From Salminus brasiliensis (taxonomy: Eukaryota; Chordata; Actinopteri; Characiformes; Bryconidae): DNA of 64,000 bases. Both the position numbers and the translations under genes were made by a program. The stretch covers positions 34,424,741 through 34,488,740 of the forward strand of contig NC_132883.1 in the NCBI RefSeq assembly GCF_030463535.1. The letters run 5' to 3'. Positions within the stretch are counted from its first letter, which is position 1. Each line of letters starts with the position of its first letter. The notes under the pieces are model-generated. The model ran no database searches and was not told where the DNA came from. It was given only the letters and a program-made list of their open reading frames with translations. Positions 21,801 through 32,400 of the stretch are shown here, one piece after another.

Positions 21801-24800
21801 ACTAGCCTGAGATTTGAAGCTGACCACTATTTCATCCCCCTCATGGACTGCAGTAAAGGTCAATGGTTCTGACAACATAAACATCACAGTTAACACATGC
21901 AAAAACACAAGGCAGCAGTTTTCAAAGCATAAATATATGTGTTTTACTTTCTCTTGAACATATGGAATGAGTCCCCATCAGCTTATCATCACATCCTATA
22001 AAAAAAAGAAGAAAATGATGGAAAAAAAATATAAATATGTAAATATGTGAAAACAGCGTTTTGAGTTGAGAAACTAGGATTTTGAAACCAACCAGGCGCT
22101 GAAACCTCTTTGCTTTTAGATGGTTTGGTTAAGTAATTAACTGGTGGGATAGGAAGATTGTAGACAATGGCTTTGTAAACACCAGCCGGTTCGATATCAA
22201 CCTCTGTGCTTGTGAAATTGAACCAAAGCTGCAAAATGAAAAATAGGAAAAGAGGGAAAACAATTACATTCAGAAAAAGCACAAACATGGGATTTGAAAG
22301 CTGATGTGAATATCTGATACTTTTCATAGATTTATCTTCTGATGCTGATATAAACATTTATAAAACATGGAAGTAAATAAATCCATCTGGATTACCATTT
22401 CAAAGAAATCTAGTATTACTAATGCAGGTTTAACTAATAAAATACAGACATTTTAGTGTATCTGCTTGTCACGCCCGCGCCGCCGCGCCCGCCCCAGGGG
22501 CAGTCTCGGGCCGCGGCTCACAGGCGATCAAGAACTCCCCCTTCAAAGTCATGTCATGTTTAGTTATGCTCTGGACTATTCTGTTGAAAAGGACTCTTGT
22601 GTTGACACCCATCGTCACCATCTTGGTTTTAGGTTGTTGTTTCTGTTCCTCTTTGCCCCACGTAACTCTTGCTGCGATTTCTGTTTTGTTTACGGTTTAT
22701 TGTTATCAATAAACTCTCTCGCCTTGGTCCATCCCCTGCAAGTGTTTTCCCGTCATTGTCAGACCGAGTGGATCATGACACTGCTCAGTATCGTCCAAAC
22801 TAAAGCAATTAACTGCCCATACTGACATGATTTCAATACTGTCATGCATTACTAATGCAATTTCTAAGGTAAATAGTGTAGCTCTAAAAGTATTATGACA
22901 ACAACTTCTTGCTTATGTATCTTTAGTATTTTAGTAAATATTACATGCATTGCATTTAACATGCTTTTAATGCTTAAACTTGAAAGATAACTGAAATTAA
23001 AAGGTGTAACATTAAAACAAATACTCCTATGAGACTTACCTGTTCTAAACCAGTGTAGTTGTTCTGATTTAAAGTGAATGCTGGTTGGTAGTCACACCTG
23101 TAATTCAGTTGTGTTGATGTTGAATGGGAACGTGTAATCAGTTCTATCCATGTGCCATTAATTCTGTGGATACTACCTGTAAAAAAATGGACAAAATTAG
23201 ATTCAGGTCATTACCCCTTCTTATAACCAGACCACAAACATTATGAGTAAGGTGAAATATTCGTAGGATGCCATTTTGCATTCACATATACAGTAGTTAC
23301 ATGACCTGGGCCTAATTGTTGAGTGGGTATTATAATATTTCAGGAGGTATACTTGTGAGGGAACGTTTGTGAACACACTGGAATTTTACGAACAATAGTC
23401 TCTACAGTTGACTGTTACTTATTTAGCAACTAGTAGTTAGTGGAATGATAAAATGATGCCAAGAAGTGACATGTATGCACATTGTTAGAGAGGCCAGGCT
23501 GCACTTTGCTCTGTTAAAAAAGTTCCATACTAAAGTCTCTTGGACAGATAAGACCAAGAATTTAAAGTGAAAGCAAGAGCAAAGTCATTTCTAAGAAACT
23601 AAAAGACAGCTTTCATGTTTCTTTGGCTATCTCTAGATATCAGGCATAGATTAATTTATCTGCCTCCTGAAGAGTGCTTTCGATGTGTTGGACAGATATG
23701 AGAATCTTTCTTTATTACACTTTCGATTTCTACTGCCATTAGGTGTGCCTTCCCCTCAGGCCCCTAAAGGCCAGTTCAAGACTATGTTTGCACTGTGTTT
23801 TGGATCTTCATGTGGTGCTCCTGCCAGGTCTGGTTTTGCCTCGGGGTCTTGAATGTGCTTTGGCTGTGCATCAAAAGTCTCTTTTTTAGTATCTGCTTTC
23901 TCAGTTGGTAATATAATTTACTATAGTTTTATATATAAACTATTAGCTCTATACCTTAATGTCCATTATGACCCTAATAGATAAAAAACATTCCTGCATA
24001 CTCAGTACACAAAAATCTTGGAAACAAGTCTTGTGGACCTTAAAATATAACATTTTATATAAATATAAATATAACAATTAAATACCAGCAAATTTTGAAA
24101 GCAAACAACACACTGTCTGTAAAGAAACTACATATTAAAAGAAGATAGATTCTGCAGCAGGAATGTGATCTTAAACACACCTGAACATCAACTAACTCAA
24201 ATCAACTAACACAGTGGATGCTTAGGTGCATTGTGCGCAGTGGTTGCCAACTTTTTGCAGAGAAACAGTGCATAGACAGCTTCATAAATTGGGTTTCCAT
24301 GACTAAGATCCATCATATAAAACCAAATGGATTGAGAATTGGAAGTCACTCAAACTCATATATGTGCGAAAGCATGCGAACGAATACTTTTGGCAATGTA
24401 GTGCATACTTAATTCATATGTAGAATAAATATGGGGCATATATGCACATGTACAACCCCACAACTTAATATTGAACAAAAACAAAAATAAGTGTTTGTTT
24501 GCACGTGTTTGGTCACAGGTGTGCAGAATGGGATGTCACTCAAGTTCATATGCATGCAAAGGCAGGAAAGCAAATACTTTTGGCAATATAGTGTATTTTG
24601 ACAAGGGCTGACAAAACTTTTTGCATGCCTCTGTATGTATAAAAGTGCTGTCGTTTGTATATGGGAAAACTTGTAAGATGTTGTAATAAAAAATAAATGT
24701 AATAACAAATGTCCTTTATTAAAATCTGAGAATGTGCACTTCAACCACATGTGAACGGTTTAAGGTCAAAGTTAAAACTGAGAGTACAGATGTAAATATA

Positions 24801-26058
24801 AAGATTTTTTTTCTTTAATATTAGGGAATGCATTGTATATATGCTCCTCACACATAGCATACTGAAATGATTACCCTTGCTCTAATATTAAAAGTTAAAA
24901 TGTCTTTTTTAAATTAGTTTAGATGATTTATTCACTTATTTTCACTTAGTAAATCAACAAAGCATCAAAACAAGCATGTCTTTTAAACAGGGGTGTCCAA
25001 GCTTTCACTGTATTTTGGGCTCTAATATGTGAACCTTTGGATTTACATGGGTAGAATGCTTTTCAATCTGATTGTGTGGCTTGAAGTAACTTTATGGAAA
25101 ATAAATATCAGGTTGGATACATGTTCAATGGCTCTAAAACAGTGAAGTTTGTTCCTCTATATTCACCTTAAACAAATATTAATATAAACAAACATGGTAC
25201 TCACTGTCAACATTAATAGACCAGCGTACATTCAGGGCAAAAGGGTCCAAAGGCCTATTCTGGTCGATGAGGTTTAAGTCAAGATCTTGTAGAGATGAAG
25301 GATGAAACTCAACTGTTTTCCATGATTCTTTAGGCATCATGTCTTCAAAAACAGAATGGAACAAAATAAAAATGATTGGTTACATGCATTTAATACAAAT
25401 CTGACCTGAACTACATGAACATGTCTTACTATAGCCAAAACCTGGGCCAACCAGTGTTAGTCCCATAATCTTAAATAAGATGTTAGACACCTTGGGTTCT
25501 TAAAAATAACAGGCCTTAATTTTTTAAGCTAAAAGCCACTATCCTGTTAAGTGCCTGTACCATTTAGTTGGTATTGACTTGCTTTCACTTCCTGTCCAGG
25601 TTTTCCCAACAAAACAGTTCCCTTTTATATTGAAGTACATTTGATAACACACTACACACAAGCAGAAAAAAACTACACTACACACTACACACAAAAACAC
25701 ACTTTTTAAGCCGATATAACACTGACTCTTCATGACAACTGACATAAACCTATATAAACATGTAAAAAAGCATCAGTTGTCTTGAGGGCTGCATTTGCTA
25801 ACTGTGGTGTCATCTCACCCCAGAAAGTGACATGGCAATGAATGCTGGTGTCATAAACCTCTTATGTCAGCTGTTATTTAAAGGGGACATGGGTGTATGT
25901 GCTAACTGCCCACAATGTCAAGTGTGAGGAGTGAATGTGTTCACTCCCACGGATGTGGTAAATGTTTAACTGACCAAAGGAAAAAAACTGAATTAAGGGG
26001 CTCTGTTTCATAGCTTACATATACATTAAAGCTTGTAGAAAGGGTTAATGAATGCATT

Positions 26059-26106
<48 letters not shown>

Positions 26107-26424
26107 CAATTCGGCTACTCTACCACATGGAAAAGGCTAATATACGTTACATAAATAATAATACAGGGCGTGAGATGTGGTTTAAGGGTGATCACATGAG
26201 CTTTTTCCTCAACATACAAAATAGACATAGATCCACATTACTCACCGTTAGTTTTAGCACATGTCGCCACCTGAGTAACAGCAAAAAGAGAAGTGAGTAT
26301 TCAAGAAGCATTTTTAAAAGAATCAGCATCAAGCCTGCCTGTTCTGACTTACTATATTGAGAGAAGCCGCTTGATGAATGAGTGAAAGTAAAAGTAGGCT
26401 CTTTATGTTCTGTAGCAGCTCCAT
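18812..26424 (-). CDS. il17rb: Interleukin-17 receptor B
   Basis: Eleven minus-strand coding exons (26424-26353, 26270-26246, 25342-25205, 23176-23040, 22228-22093, 21995-21948, 21868-21735, 20862-20796, 20723-20616, 20112-19810, 19224-18812) join in frame into 526 residues. A signal peptide (MELLQNIKSLLLLSLIHQAA) precedes a Cys-containing ectodomain with N-glycosylation sites (NGT, NYT, NFT). The membrane-proximal segment NPYFKECGKVC parallels human NPYF/TPYFPTCGSDC-type sequence. One transmembrane helix lies at about residues 267-289 (LLMSIGCAVAVAVLLMLICF). A cytoplasmic SEFIR domain follows from VRVLMVYPAVDS through the last exon. The family receptor binds IL-17B and IL-17E (IL-25) and signals through ACT1 by SEFIR-SEFIR contact. 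The 21735 donor could instead be at the GTAATG six bases earlier in the transcript. The position between actr8 and chdh matches human IL17RB. Confidence 0.92.
21101..21141. repeat. Perfect 17-bp inverted repeat with 7-base spacer
   Basis: aaaaatatgctacaaac at 21101-21117 and its exact reverse complement at 21125-21141 flank gtcaaaa. It lies in an il17rb intron. The surrounding 156-codon minus-strand open frame (21027-21497) is not recognisable. Confidence 0.9.
22467..22780 (+). mobile_element. Solo LTR of an endogenous retroelement
   Basis: A 314-bp insert begins TGTCACG and ends CATGACA, giving the TG...CA ends of an LTR with short terminal inverted repeats. It is flanked by an identical 5-bp duplication, ctgct, at 22462-22466 and 22781-22785. 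Its GC-rich 5' third contrasts sharply with the AT-rich il17rb intron around it. AATAAA at 22708-22713 is in the expected R-region position for plus orientation. No internal retroviral or retrotransposon coding sequence is present. A 5-bp duplication is compatible with several LTR groups, so the family is not assigned. It lies antisense to il17rb. Confidence 0.85.
23490..23580 (+). mobile_element. Short Tc1-like transposase remnant
   Basis: gtctcttggacagataagac is close to the Tc1-family sequence encoding W-(S/T)-D-(E)-T-K, and the preceding bases translate to a weak match of the adjoining transposase segment. The fragment is short and lies in an il17rb intron. Confidence 0.4.
24205..24405 (+). 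mobile_element. Internally deleted Tc1-like element
   Basis: cacagtggatgcttaggtgc followed by tgcgcagtggttgccaactt resembles the 5' part of a fish Tc1-like transposon. The segment then jumps to the 3' terminal word aatacttttggcaatgtagt. The transposase core is missing. It lies in the il17rb intron between 23176 and 25205. Confidence 0.65.
24525..24597 (+). mobile_element. Second Tc1-like 3' end
   Basis: agaatgggatgtcactcaag through aatacttttggcaatatagt repeats the terminal segment of the element at 24205-24405 with about 85-90 percent identity by eye. It is either a second truncated insertion or a local duplication. Confidence 0.6.
25462..26102. repeat. Duplicated block, copy A
   Basis: From cccataatcttaaataagat to an (AT)n array at 26064-26102, this block is about 95 percent identical by eye to 28055-28720 in the same orientation. 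Copy A has 53 bases (starting ttaagtgcctgtaccattta) that copy B lacks and lacks 37 bases that copy B has. It sits in il17rb intron 2. Confidence 0.92.
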
Positions 26425-26793
26425 CGTACAGCACTGAAAACACATGAAACACCACGTCCCGTTCAGATCAACCATTCCTTTATTAAGCTGTTTGGCACGC
26501 CCCCCCCCCCCCCCCCCCCCCCCCCGCCCCCCCCGCAGACGTTGACTTCAGGCTGGTGAAGTCTGGTTTAAGATTAATGTCAAAAAGAAAACAAAATGCA
26601 GATACAAGGATGTTGCGTGACAGCGACGATTCACATGAGGATAACCAGGAATATGTTGAAATCCTTATTTGCACTGGCTACGGTCAAATGTAGGCACACT
26701 GGTGAGGGCGCTAGTGTGCGCTAGTATTGGACGCGGCTGCTGTGTTTCAGTGGAAAGAGGACTCCGCCCAGTCGTCTACAAAAGTTCCACTGG
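26425..26793. promoter_or_regulatory. Probable shared il17rb/chdh promoter region
   Basis: il17rb reads left from 26424. A possible non-coding first exon of chdh ends at 26793 in a strong donor (ccactgg|gtaagtatg). Between them are a 26-base C run (26500-26525), a further C8 run (26527-26534) and CpG-richer sequence than the surroundings. il17rb may have its own 5' non-coding boundary at the acceptor-like tgttttcag just upstream of its ATG. Transcription starts and the chdh first exon are inferred from splice-site appearance and the known head-to-head order. Confidence 0.4.
26500..26534. repeat. Poly-C tract (C26-G-C8)
   Basis: Uninterrupted C at 26500-26525, then G, then eight C. The minus strand is G-rich and can in principle form a G-quadruplex. 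It lies about 75 bases upstream of the il17rb ATG. Length may be affected by sequencing error. Confidence 0.9.
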
Positions 26794-28644
26794 GTAAGTA
26801 TGACTTTGCCTTTGATTTTTGGTTTATTAATATATCCGTCCTTATACCACCTGCAGAATGCGTCGAGTGCGCTTGAAATGCTCTCAGAAGTCATGTAGGT
26901 AATGTCGCTACTTCCTAGTGGTGTTGACTGTCAGCGACTTTCTGAATGACCACTGAGGACGTCTCTACAAGCCTGTCTAAAAATAGCTTGAAGTAACAAA
27001 ACGACTTAGGCTCTGATGTCCGTCCAAGCTGCCAGCACATATTTGGGCGCTGGTTAACGTGTGTGATAGTTCAGAGCTCGAATAATAAACAGGAAATGTG
27101 AAATGTACTTGTTTTTTTAAAAATTTGTTTAAAAATGGTTTAAAAGGCCACAGTCCTCCTGGCACTAGCTAGCTACCTCTGTCCCCCAACTACTGATTAG
27201 GGGCTTGGATCGATTAATCGATGGTGTAGCGTCTTTTCCCTCAGGCCAGCATACCTACAACCAACAAGCAATGTCCATATGCGTTGTTAATTTCTCAAAC
27301 ATATATCGTTTTGTCGCATTATTGTGGTTATTATGATAAACTCTACGAAATAAAATGCATATAGCGCTATAGTATTGCGTCCACCTTTCTTGGTGCTGTC
27401 AGTGGACAGTGTTGCCATGTTGGAATTTATGGCTTCACCTCTTCTTCTGGAGCATATGGGGTTTTGTCTGCTGACTTGAAGTAAATCCCTTCAATTATTA
27501 ACTCGATGTGCAGGTTTTCACATGGCATTCAGAAACTAAAATCCATACTTTAAAGACCTGGACGTATAGTTTGTACACCTCTGAGATGAAGGATTTTAAA
27601 AACCTTAGATGGTGGACTCATCTTAATGTCACTGGCAAGTCCTTTGGATTCATGCAGTTATCTGGCGACCTGATAATGCACATGTTGGGACATGCTATCT
27701 AGCTATAACAGTGTTTCTAAGTGAACAACAAGCATATAACAATATCAGAAAGTTTAATATCTCAATAGTTACCTAATCTTAGACATTGCAGAAGGATTAC
27801 AGGACAGCGCTGTAACATGCACTGTAAGCTGGGAAAGTTCTCAGCATCTCAAGAGATGCTCTGACTGTTAGCATGGCCTATTGCTCACAGCTTAGGGCTG
27901 CGGTTGCCAAACATTTCCATGACCAAACTCACCCATATTCACATAACCACACTGTAACCACACTCAGTATACTGTTTTTTTTTTATGAACAATAAAATAA
28001 TGGCCCTTATTTGTTCTGTATTTTCTGTACTTATCCTTTCATCTCCAGTATGAACCCATAATCTTAAATAAGATGTTAGACACCTTGGGTTCTTAAAAAT
28101 AACAGGCCTTCATTTTTTAAGCTAAAAGCCACTATCCTGGTTTTCCCAACAAAACAGTTCCCTTTTATATTGAAGTACATTTGATAACACACTACACACA
28201 AGCAGAAAAAACTACACTACACACTACACACAAAAACACACTTTTTAAGCCGATATAACACTGACTCTTCATGACAACTGACATAAACCTATATAAACAT
28301 GTAAAAAAGCATCAGTTGTCTTGAGGGCTGCATTTGCTAACTGTGGTGTCATCTCACCCCAGAAAGTGACATGGCAATGAATGCTGGAGTCATAAACCTC
28401 TTATGTCAGCTGTTATTGAAAGGTGACATGGGTGTATGTGCTAACTGCCCACAATGTCAAATGTGAGGAGTGAATGTGTTCACTCCCACGGATGTGGTAA
28501 ATGTTTAACTGACTAAAGGAAACAAACTGTGGTTTGGAAATCCTGACACCATGCACAAATCCACTTAATTAAGGGGCTCTGTTTCATAGCTTACATATAC
28601 ATTAAAGCTTGTAGAAAGGGTTAATGAATGCATTTGTACCTACA

Positions 28645-28723
<79 letters not shown>

Positions 28724-29485
28724 ATCACTTGTTAAATGGTAGAGCATCACTTGAAACACTTCCTCTAACATTTAAAATGATGTGCGCAGAACATAACGCT
28801 AAAGGTGCGTTCCATTTGCATACTAACTAGTAATACTGACTAGTTTTTCATCTACTATGTAACATAGATGAAAGTATCAAAGTTGAGTATACTCTAACAT
28901 TCACAGTTCATACTTAGAACTAGTCAGTTTTTGAGTGGGGTTTTGATGGAAGTGCTAATTATGAAAGTGCAGCAGTGATGGCTGTAGGAAAACTTGCATT
29001 TATGTGTTCTGGCATAGCTTAGTACAAAACTGTTAGAATGTTGGTATGTTAGTTTTTTTGTCTACCACCCTCCCAAACCTTCACAATTAAGATTATAGTG
29101 TTTACCTTGGTATTAGCTTGTAGTATGCAATTGGGACACAGCCTTCACTTTACTTGTATTTGTAAACATTGATTTCTCATTGCGTTCATCAGTCTTCGCA
29201 CACTCCTATATGCTACATGTACCGCGTATTCTCCATGGCATTGCGGACCAAACTTTAACCCTTGTACTGTGATGGTTCAGGATGAATATAAGAACTCCCT
29301 ATTCACAATATTGTGTTTGGAAATTGTGGTATATGTGTGCTTTTTAGCAATCATGATAAGTGAATCGGTTCTGCAAACTTGTGTGAAATCCCCTTCCTGG
29401 CAGAATTTACTAACCTTGTAAAAACTCTTTTTTTTTCTGCAGGATTGCCATTTTGAACGTAAAGGACACAAAAACCTACATTATT
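26794..29485. other. Probable first intron of chdh with repeats
   Basis: No coding exon is recognised between the candidate chdh donor at 26794 and the first coding exon. The stretch holds a 14-bp palindrome atcgattaatcgat (27209-27222), duplicated block B (28055-28720) with its TA array, and AT-rich sequence to the acceptor tttttctgcag, after which coding exon 1 sequence begins at about 29443. Confidence 0.45.
28055..28720. repeat. Duplicated block, copy B, ending in (TA)n
   Basis: Same-orientation copy of 25462-26102. It carries 37 bases (starting tggtttggaaatcctgacac) absent from copy A and ends in a TA array at 28653-28720. After the arrays the two loci are unrelated. Confidence 0.92.
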
Positions 29486-32400
29486 ATGGTGTGCATCGCC
29501 TTGTTGGCACGGTTGGCTTCAAGCCTTGGAAGGCATGCCAGCATACCAGCCACACCACATTCCTTTTTAAACCCACTGCACAGGTACAGACACTATAGCA
29601 CTGTCTCAGCCAGTCAGAAAACCCCATCGTTCAGCTATGTCATTGTAGGTGCCGGGTCCGCAGGCTGTGTGCTGGCCAACCGTCTGTCGGAGAATTCGTC
29701 AGAGTCTGTCCTCCTATTGGAAGCGGGGCCTAAGGATATGCTGCTGGGCAGCACACGTCTGTCATGGAAGATCCACATGCCAGCGGCATTGACCTATAAC
29801 CTTTGTGACGACAAATACAACTGGTACTATCACACACTCCCCCAGGATGGAATGGACGGTCGAGTGATGTACTGGCCACGTGGGCGAGTCTGGGGTGGCT
29901 CGTCCTCCCTTAATGCTATGGTGTACATCCGTGGGCATGCGGAAGATTATAACCGCTGGCACAGAGAGGGGGCTGAGGGCTGGGACTATGAGCATTGCCT
30001 TCCATACTTCCGGAAGGCCCAAGCCCATGAGCTGGGAGCAGACCGTTACAGGGGTGGCACTGGCCCTCTGCACGTTTCTCGGGGGAAGACTGACCATCCT
30101 TTGCACCATGCGTTCATTGAGGCTGGTCAACAGGCTGGTTATCCCTTCACTGAAGATATGAATGGCTACCAGCAGGAAGGATTTGGCTGGATGGATATGA
30201 CCATTCATAAAGGTAGGTCCTGCGAACAAAACGACTCCTCATTAGACACGGAACAGCATATCATGATACATTGTACATGTAATACTATGCTTCTTAGAGA
30301 TGTGTGATAGCTGCAGTCTGGTCTGTCTGTGCCATTAAACACAGTTGCAATCAGTGCAACCCACAACAGCACGTCCAGTGTCATATATCCCTGTTAACTC
30401 CCAGCTTAACCCACACCATCCTGGTCAGTGTAGTGTTTCCCAAAGCTCTGAAACAAACCTGGGGGGAGAACCATGCATTCATATATGCATATATAAATAG
30501 ACTAACTTAGCATAGTATTTGTTTACTTGTTTGGGTATTCAAATCAATTTAGTAAATGTCAAACCTATATATCTTTGTTATATACATTTTTGTTACCTCA
30601 CAAACGTTTAGGTTGTGGAAATTGTTAGAATTAGATGAAATACACTTGAGTGGCCATCAATGTGCTGGCCAAGGGGTGCTCAAGTATGGCTTATATGTGG
30701 GGGGAAAAATCTTTTTAATTTAATGATTGCATAGATACAAGCTGTTGTGTAACAACATGGATACAGTCCTCAATTTGTTCATCAAAATAACACAATTAAT
30801 TTGTTAATTAATTAATCAGTGTATCGTTACACCCCTGCTGCAAAGCAAACATTTTTAGTCCTTACTCAGGATTTTGAAGTCTTCTCAGAAATCTATCACA
30901 TTGCTCACTTTTAAATGACACATTCTTACCACACCCTTTTTCTCACACTTGCACTTCACTGTCTAGCTAATCTCTTATTCTCTGCTTCTCTTTCAATCCT
31001 ACAGGCAAAAGATGGAGCTCAGCCAGTGCATACTTGCGGCCTGCTCTGTCCAGACCCAACCTAAAGGCTGAAGTCGGTTGCCTGACCACACGTGTCCTGT
31101 TTGATGGGCCTCGAGCAATTGGAGTGGAGTACCAGCAGAATGGACAGACAAAGAAGGTAGAACACAGGTTAAAGATCATGAATAGTTAGCAACATTAAAC
31201 AAGTAACCACAATATCGTGCTCCTGTGACTCATAAAGTATCAAAAGATTTAAGTATCAAAAGGTTTTAGAGCACACTTCATATTTAACATATTGAGGGGG
31301 GAAAATAAACACAACATATTTACTATGCCCCATTTTTTGTCCCAATATGTTCAGTTAATTTTCTATTCAGTAATTATGATTTAGAAGTTTGTTTGTAGAG
31401 GACGTGAACTTTTCACCTAAAAGAAAAACAATGAATAGCAATTTAATCAAGGATGTTTATCAGGCCATATAAGATCGAATCAGGCACATCTCATCAACTT
31501 TTTTCAGTGTAAGAGTGGGTGACAAAAATGTAGACATGGTGTTGCTCTTCAAGACAGTTTGATTTAATCATGATTTCTCAACTGGCAAGCCATCACAAGT
31601 CATTATTCTTCTGTTATTATTTTGCTTCAGTGAAAGTTTGATCTACTATCAGGCAAAGTTTTATGCTATTTGTGCCACACCAATCAGGCGATCAGCCAAG
31701 GGCATGTTTGCACTAGCTTAGTCTGCATCTTTAGTTCTGCAGTAAAATAGATGCCTTGTGTCATTAGCTATTTTTCAGTTGACCATCTGTGCCATTTGCA
31801 AGTGATACGTTTGGGGAGGGGGAAACTAAATTCATGTTGTCATTAGAGATAGAAGCACGCTTTACAGCCATTGCAAAGCAGTCCACATTTAAACCATCTG
31901 TGGCAGTGAACCCACAGATAGTAGAACACACACAGATAAAAGAACACACACACACTGAGCAGTGGGTGAAGAGCCTTGCTCAAGGGCACCTCAGTCATGA
32001 ATGTTGAGAGAGGAGAAAGCTCTATTCCTTCACTCCTCCTGCCCACATCTGACAGTGAAGTGGATTAAACTGGTAATCTTCTTCTTTTAAACCAACTTTA
32101 ACCTTTAGGCCACAGCTACCCCTGTCATAAAAATGCTTTACATAGTGCCATCATTTACTGGTTCAGGTTGTATTGATTCAAAAACAATTGTATGTGACAA
32201 ATTAGACAATCTCTAATTTCATGAGTGTAGCTTTGGTGACCCTGATGTACTGAAAAAGTTTTACATCACAGATCACTTTTCTACTATATAGAGCTTTTGA
32301 TCACCTTCCATTCAGAACAGTAGTCTCAGTTACTGTAAAAGCTGAAAATTGGCAGCTTTTCTTTTAAAAGGGGCAAAACCTGTCAGTGCCCCACCACCCA

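Noticed and set aside
22466-22825. 119-codon plus-strand frame starting in GC-rich sequence
   Set aside because: Falls in the solo LTR and its flank and has no retroelement protein similarity.
29762-30229. 155-codon minus-strand open frame
   Set aside because: Lies entirely opposite chdh coding exon 1, so it is a shadow of GC-rich coding sequence.
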